64,000 bases of DNA from Sciurus carolinensis. Taxonomy: Eukaryota > Chordata > Mammalia > Rodentia > Sciuridae. The stretch covers positions 108,734,643 through 108,798,642 of the forward strand of contig NC_062220.1 in the NCBI RefSeq assembly GCF_902686445.1. Reading direction: 5' to 3'. The notes under the pieces are model-generated. The model saw only the letters and a list, made by a program, of their open reading frames with translations. It did not search any database and was not told where the DNA came from. A program made the translations under genes and the position numbers. Shown here one piece after another: positions 59,189 to 64,000 of this stretch (position 1 is the stretch's first letter; every line of letters starts with the position of its first letter).

Positions 59189-59226
59189 GTAGGGGGCTTG
59201 GCCACCAAGGCGCCCGACGCGTCCAT
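59186..59226 (-). CDS. COBL: COBL (cordon-bleu) exon 1, coding part
   Basis: The 41 coding bases give 13 codons plus two bases of the next and translate to MDASGALVAKPPT-G. As I remember it, human COBL begins MDAPRALAAKPPTG, which matches 11 of 14 residues, and its exon 1 is also short. The start codon has an excellent context (A at -3, G at +4). No other ATG lies in this frame between it and position 59,829. COBL nucleates and shapes actin filaments through C-terminal WH2 domains and acts in neuronal dendrites and cell protrusions; none of those domains is encoded here. The exon ends in phase 2 at a GT donor, and reading past it gives GGG TAA, so intron retention would stop translation at once. 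The remaining exons lie beyond position 1. The identification rests on 14 residues plus the CpG island and splice context, so it is strong but not certain. Confidence 0.85.
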
Positions 59227-59276
59227 GGTACCCGCGGGCCAGCGGGCCGCGGTGCTCGGTGCTCGGCCAGGCGGAG

Positions 59277-59315
59277 TCAGGCGCTGGCTGCGGCCGCCGC
59301 CGCCGCCGCCCTCAT
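59277..59315 (-). other. Upstream ORF 1 in COBL 5' UTR (poly-alanine, 12 codons)
   Basis: An ATG at 59,315 on the minus strand, in a weak context (T at -3, A at +4), reads through the GCG repeat to encode MRAAAAAAAASA and ends at TGA. The stop lies 50 bases before the COBL ATG, leaving a short distance for reinitiation. The length of this peptide would vary with repeat number. Confidence 0.45.
59292..59310. repeat. (GCC)n trinucleotide tract in COBL 5' UTR
   Basis: A run of about six GCC/CCG units lies 66 bases upstream of the COBL start codon. Read on the minus (transcribed) strand it is GGC/GCG. Such tracts in CpG-island 5' UTRs often vary in length between individuals. Confidence 0.85.
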
Positions 59316-59338
59316 TCACTTTTTCCGCGCTGACCCAT
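59312..59338 (-). other. Upstream ORF 2 in COBL 5' UTR (8 codons)
   Basis: An ATG at 59,338 on the minus strand has a strong initiation context (A at -3, G at +4) and encodes MGQRGKSE before TGA. If transcription starts upstream of it, ribosomes should meet it before the COBL start. Its stop codon overlaps the start of the next upstream ORF in the sequence ATGA. Whether it lies in the mature mRNA depends on the unmapped TSS. Confidence 0.5.
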
Positions 59339-60130
59339 CGTCCTCCCACGCGGGGCCGGCGGAGGACAGCGGCCGAGCAGAGAGGACGGAAGGGGCTGGG
59401 ACGGTCCCGGGCGGGCGGGGGCGCCGAGAGCGCGGGGAGGGGCTGGCGGCGGCGTGGGGCGGGGGCGCGGCGCACCTTGCTCCCCGCGCCCCCGCCCAAG
59501 CCGGCTCCGCCGCGCCCACCGGCACCGCCCCCGCTCCGCCCGCCAGCCCGCGCGCTGCTGCTCCGGGAGCGCTCGGCCCCGTAGCGCAACTGCGGCAGGG
59601 GTTGAACGCCACCTGGGCCGCGACCCACACCTCTCCGCCACCACGAGGGCTTTTTAGCACTCCCCAAAAGAAGTGTTTTCGTCTCTGGTCGTTGAGAGAG
59701 GGGGTAATCCTGAGGTTGCCCACCTCCCACTCCAAGCCGAGGAGATGTCGGGGAGAGAAACACCTGACAACCTGCAGACAAGCCCCGGAGAGCCAAGCTG
59801 GAGGGAATCTGGTGCCGCTCTCCCAACACTGGATCCCAAGAGAACCTTTATCTGTGCAACAAAGACCTAGTTCGCGGGGTGGGGGCTCTAAACGTGGGAT
59901 GTTTAACTGTCTGCACTTGAGAACTTGTGAAACCCCTCCCCACAACCCGGTCCTAGGAATCAGAAAAGATGGAAGCTAAAGTGTGGCCCGGCTATGCCAA
60001 CAAAAACTTCACTCTGGGTGCCTTTTCAAGTTTGCGGGCCTGGCCGGCTGGACGCTGCTAACAGCCACTATCGTCCAGCCCCGCGATCTCAGTACCTTCT
60101 GGCTGGCTAATAAGCTGCAGAGGCAGCCGG

Positions 60131-60598
60131 TTCTGGGGCTGAGCAAGTCAGTAAGCAAATCTTCTGAAGTCTCACCTCCAGTTTTTCTAATTCCCCCCAA
60201 GAATACAAAAATGATCCCGGTTGGTATGAATGTCTGGCTACAAAAATGACAATTTCACATAGGTCCAACGACTGAGATAAAAGGCCAATAAATAAGATAT
60301 AAGATCAAAGACTGCATACCGATCTGCATTAGAGTTCCCTCTAGGGATCCTGTAACAAGCTGAAGAATCCAGAAACCTTCCTGATCCATTCTCCGATTTC
60401 TGTCTTTTTAACTAAAGGAGGAGACCTTTCTAGGTACTAACTGCAAGTTCTGCCATGGCTGCAGGGCCTTGGGTGTACCAAACCTGGGGCCCACCCAGAA
60501 CATGTGTCTCTACCCCGGTAGCCCAGCGTCCCCCAAGTCTTCAAATGCAAAATACACGGAGCACTTTTCCATCTGGAGGATGAAGGTGTTCCTCCCCA
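60131..60598. other. Upstream sequence of COBL
   Basis: No gene, exon or repeat recognised. GC falls off from the island. Confidence 0.5.
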
Positions 60599-60599
60599 G

Positions 60600-61065
60600 C
60601 ACTTTTCTCTTGCTGTTTCTCATTCTGTGGGCTCTGCTTAGATATCAGCTCCCCAGGGAGGTCTTTCCTGACACATCTGTATGAAAGCACAGCCTCAGTT
60701 CAATCCCCTTGTTGCTTCTCTGGTTCCTATTTATATTTCCTTTGAGCATTTATTACTGTGTGTATATGCTTATATGTATACGTGTACATATATATTTTTG
60801 TGTGTATATTTATAAATAGTGTTACTTTATGCTTGTGGATATAAAATTACATATGGGCACATATAAATGTGGAATATAAGTATATTTGTACATATCATAA
60901 CATACATTCTCCTCATGTGTTTGTCATGGGGCTCCTCCCCTAGAATGTGACCTCAGTGAGTGATGGACTTTTGCCTATTTTATGCACTACTCTCAGCATT
61001 TAGGATAATGCCTGGCAGGGTGGAGTGAGGGTTCACTAAAGAGAATACACTGAATGAATCAGTGT
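60600..61065 (+). mobile_element. L2 fragment interrupted by a TG/TA repeat
   Basis: ctccccagggaggtctttcc, tgacacatctgtatgaaagc and tttcctttgagcatttatta are followed, after a simple TATA/TGTA tract (60,760-60,900), by gaatgtgacctcagtgagtg, atggacttttgcctatttta and ataatgcctggcagg, in L2 order. Confidence 0.65.
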
Positions 61066-62950
61066 GTAGCACTCTTTCTGGGTGTGGGTATCAGAGCAAA
61101 GAGTCCTTCCCAGAAACTCCTGAGGCCCCTCCTTGCTCTGAACACTAGTATGGGAAAGGGTAACCTGAGAGAGCTCAGAGCTGAGAAGGAGGCACTGTGG
61201 GCCTAGACCCCACTGAGGGCCCCAAGAAATTAGGCTGGGAGGCAACATGTGATCCAAAAGTCAGGTAATAACAGTAAGTCTGGTGGGGTAAAAGCACAAA
61301 ATAACCCAGTGTCCCAAACAGTAGGCAGAGACAGCAATAGAAAGTCATAAACAGTTTCTCAGTGTCACAGAAAAAGGATCAGAAGGTTCATCTCCAAGTT
61401 GAGTTTCTTGTTGCTCTCCCAGAAGGGAGGTCCAGGTAGCTGCAGGCCTGAACAACCTCAGATTCTAGGAAGGTTACCAAAGATCTCAGATCCAGAAACT
61501 TAGCAGAGACCTGTGTCCAGAAATGGGGTAAAGGGTAAAGTCTCAGGAGAGTTGTCACAGTAAGGCAGAGGCAAGGGTCAGGCTTCCCACCAGCAGCAGG
61601 GGTGAGCTCCAGAGGCCTTTGGCATACAGTCCAAGTGGACCAGGCTTGATAATCTCATTTGTCATATCTGGGTTGGGGCTGGGGCCCAGAATCCAACTTC
61701 TCTGTGTATTGCAACCCCAACTTCTCTTACTGATAAGGGTACCAAGAAATCCACCCACATGTAGTTGTATTCCAAAATTTTGCAATTCAACAGATATTTT
61801 TGAGTATGTACTATACTTGTCAGCTATATGTGCAATATGTAGGTGGACACGTAATAGCTAGACAAGGAAACAAAAGCAGACGGGCCACAGTGCTTTAGAC
61901 AGAGGGTGGGATTCTGAAATAGAGGGCAAGAAAGACAAAGGTCTTGGGGGGAGTGGTCATGTATCAGTTGCCATGACTGAACTGACCTTTGCAGTCCCTG
62001 AGGGGAACATTCTCTTTTTTGTACTTTTTTACTTTGATTAGGGTAAATGGCACAATCTCATGTAAGGGCACTAATTCGAGGGAAAGAGTATTCTTTACCA
62101 ATTTATCCCTACATGAACTTTAAGACATCCTTCATAACCTAGCATTTTCCAGATACCCACCATCACTAAATCATTCATTTTATAGTACTGTAAATAACCA
62201 AGAATATGCTGATAAATTCTTTAAAATGATTTTTTTTAAAAAAAGGCTAAATATATAATGTTTTCTAATTTGCTTCATATAAGTGGTACAACTGGGCTGA
62301 TTTCACGCTTACAATCATGAAGTCACTAAACATGGAGTTAGAAATAGGCCACCTGGCTACAGGTCTCCAGGACTCACCTTCCTACAAAGCATATGAATAT
62401 AGTACCTGTCATCCATAGAACACAGCTGAGCACCTCCTTTGCACTCCAAGGCCCTGTTTGTATTTTGTGCCAGTTATAACTGGTGGGCCTGGCTATAGCT
62501 CTGGATTACAATGGCAGCAGCTCCTGTCCCAAGAAGCAAGAGCTGTCAGTGGTGTTGAGAACCAGTGCAAGGCTCCTGGATGAACAATCTTGTCTTGCAC
62601 CATTCCTCTTTTCCTCCTAAGTCTCCTCGCAAGCCTTATATTTCCCCTTGCACAGCCACCCAAAGCCTTAAGAGGCCCTGTCAAGATACATTCAGCCACA
62701 GCACAGCCAGGAATCAACAAGGTTGGGTGCCTAGGATGGACTTGAGTCACATCGAAGACAAAGACAGAGGCAAAGAGAGCCAGCTTAGGGCAGTACCTCC
62801 AGAACTTGAATATGCACAAATGCTTCTTGGGATCTCATTTAAAATGCAGATCCTGATCCAGAGCCTGGGGTGGGACCTGAGGGTCTGCATTTCTAATAAC
62901 CTCAGGGAGACAGGGAGGCTGCTGGTTCAAGGACAGTATTTTGAGTAGCA
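61066..62950. other. Upstream intergenic sequence
   Basis: A further weak L2-like word occurs at about 61,788-61,870 (acagatatttttgagtatgt). The 108- and 127-codon open frames at 62,493-62,948 lie on opposite strands and have no known product. Confidence 0.45.
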
Positions 62951-62954
62951 AAGG

Positions 62955-63050
62955 CTTAGGGTCACACACACTAGCTTTTGGCCGGATCCTGCACCTAGTG
63001 GTGGTGTTGCCAAGAGCAAATTACTTCTCTGTAGGCTTTTTCCTCACAGA
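62955..63050 (+). mobile_element. Possible MIR fragment
   Basis: The order tgttgccaagagcaaattac, ttctctgtaggctttttcct, cacagaaatatg resembles the MIR stretch that reads gggcaagttacttaacctct in kept copies. Confidence 0.4.
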
Positions 63051-63544
63051 AATATGTTGCTCCTTGTCAGGACAAATAGCATTGGAATAGCCCTCCCACA
63101 TTCGTCTGATAGTTATGATCCACAAGCTTGTGTCAGGTGTTAGCAATTGGGAAGGACATTCAGAGAAGATGTTCTGATTTCCAGGAATCCTGAAACTGGT
63201 GTTAGGGCTGGGGATTGGAGCTACATTCCTGGGTGGAATAGGAAGGACCAAGAGAGATCAGATGAGGCCATAACAGAATTAGATAGGAGGTGATTGGTTT
63301 GAGTTATTCCTGTTTGAGGCCCTTGAGTGGACCTACATGTTGGGTCTCAAAATCACCAATCTGTGAACTGAGTTAGTTTCCCCACATTCTCTATTTTATT
63401 TCTTTTGAACCACTCCCAGCACTTAGACATAAACACCTCTGTCTCCTCCTTTCTTTGAATAGTAGTTATAATTATCAATTCTATGTCCTTAATGAGAAAT
63501 AAATATCTGTTGACTGAATTACTAACTCTATCAATAGTCAACAT
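63051..63544. other. Upstream intergenic sequence
   Basis: No gene or repeat recognised. Confidence 0.5.
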
Positions 63545-63835
63545 TTAAAAACAGTGACTGGGTTCCAAGTACTATGGTAAAATGTTTAACAACCCTAATC
63601 ATTTATTATTTAAAACAACCCAAAAATTTCAATGGTAGAGTGCTTGCCTATCATGCGTGAGGCCCTTGGTTCAATCCCAAGCAATCCTTGCAAAAGAAAA
63701 ATCAAGCCAAAATCTAGGTACTATTGTTGTCCTTATTGTACAGTTGGAAACATCAAAAATTAGGGAATTTCACAAAGTCACGCACGATTACACAGAGCAA
63801 GACTGTGTGCTAGGGCAACCTTCCCCTAGACTATG
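63545..63835 (+). mobile_element. MIR SINE split by an ID insertion
   Basis: The left part reads gactgggttccaagtactat and aacaaccctaatcatttatt; the right part resumes at about 63,712 with aggtactattgttgtcctta, gtacagttggaaacatcaaa and tcacgcacgattacacagag. The ID element lies between, so the MIR is older. Confidence 0.65.
63627..63705 (+). mobile_element. ID SINE, 5' part degraded, nested in MIR
   Basis: tcaatggtagagtgcttgcc, atcatgcgtgaggcccttgg, ttcaatcccaagcaatcc. The A box side is short. Confidence 0.75.
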
Positions 63836-64000
63836 TTCTCCTGCAAGCACCAGTTAGTTTCACTTATGCCTGCCACCCAGCTCTCCTGTAAATGATTCAA
63901 TGCAGAAGCAGTGCCAGCACTTAGTATTTGTCAGCAAATGTGTGCTGCACTCACTGCCAAGCAGCAAATGGAGAGAATGTGTAGGTCTGGCTCTCCTGCC
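63836..64000. other. Upstream intergenic sequence
   Basis: Nothing recognised to the end of the window. Confidence 0.5.

Larger units (their letters stand above)
59227..59660 (-). promoter_or_regulatory. COBL: COBL core promoter and 5' UTR region (TSS not placed)
   Basis: This is the stretch immediately upstream of the COBL start codon on the minus strand. It holds the GC boxes, a GCC-repeat tract and two upstream ATGs. A weak TATA-like word, CTAAAAAG, lies at 59,650-59,657 on the minus strand; if used it would place a TSS near 59,620-59,630. GC-box promoters usually have dispersed starts, so a start nearer 59,400-59,450 is equally plausible. The 5' UTR length therefore cannot be fixed from sequence alone. 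Confidence 0.6.
58700..60130. promoter_or_regulatory. COBL: CpG island over the COBL promoter
   Basis: GC content and CpG density rise sharply here compared with the AT-rich flanks, with a core at about 58,930-59,660. Sp1/KLF-type GC boxes are visible at 59,409-59,423, 59,457-59,468, 59,486-59,497 and 59,523-59,544. Runs of G between 59,435 and 59,467 could form a G-quadruplex on the plus strand. The island is centred on the exon 1 ATG, as is typical of vertebrate CpG-island promoters. Long open frames on both strands here, including one of 345 codons at 58,942-59,979, result from GC-rich sequence lacking TAA/TAG/TGA. I did not compute a formal observed/expected CpG ratio. Confidence 0.9.

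Noticed and set aside
59182..59829. A 215-codon minus-strand open frame read as one protein
   Set aside because: Only its last 14 residues match COBL. The upstream part is promoter and 5' UTR, and the terminal TAA lies in the intron just past the donor.
58942..59979. A 345-codon plus-strand open frame, the longest in the window
   Set aside because: It spans the CpG island antisense to COBL exon 1, is rich in A, R, P and G, and has no known domain. Long open frames are expected in such GC-rich sequence.
1..64000. A novel multi-gene system such as a defence or biosynthetic cluster
   Set aside because: The repeat content, the CpG-island promoter and the lack of further genes show ordinary mammalian intron and upstream sequence.

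Overview
This is nuclear DNA from a mammal, most likely a squirrel-family rodent (Sciuridae: ground squirrel, marmot or relative). The evidence is the set of interspersed repeats. There are about nine composite SINEs with a 7SL-derived B1-like left half fused to a tRNA-derived ID right half, a type known from sciurids. There are also many free ID elements, L1 fragments with one shared young 3' end, MaLR-type LTRs, Tigger-type DNA transposons, and old MIR and L2 remnants. I see no bacterial, phage or plasmid content.

The only gene I can support is the first coding exon and promoter of COBL (cordon-bleu WH2 repeat protein, an actin nucleator). It lies on the minus strand near position 59,200 inside a dense CpG island. 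The exon encodes MDASGALVAKPPTG up to a clean GT splice donor. This fits the human COBL N terminus as I remember it (MDAPRALAAKPPTG). Everything from 59,185 down to position 1 is then the 5' part of a very long COBL intron 1. Exon 2 is not in the window. Everything above about 59,700 is promoter-proximal and then upstream intergenic sequence.

Layout. 1-16,500: mostly unique AT-rich intron with one Tigger copy, one B1-like SINE, two LTRs side by side, an old L1 and MIR/L2 remnants. 16,500-22,200: a cluster of SINEs in opposite orientations, microsatellites and an L1 3' end. 22,200-28,900: largely unique, with one very fresh ID insertion. 28,900-43,400: the most repeat-dense part, with six L1 pieces (two carrying nested SINEs), a second Tigger copy and many B1-ID SINEs. 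43,400-49,800: SINEs and three LTRs. 49,800-58,000: long unique AT-rich intron with one SINE. 58,000-60,100: GC-rich promoter region. 60,100-64,000: upstream sequence with L2 and MIR remnants.

I found no previously undescribed system. The most useful observations are the two tandem upstream ORFs whose stop and start overlap in the COBL 5' region, microsatellites seeded at SINE 3' ends, a heavily truncated ID insertion showing a distinctive 3' tail, and a local duplication near 39.4/40.4 kb. Repeat family names come from memory of consensus features, and repeat borders are approximate to about 10-20 bases.
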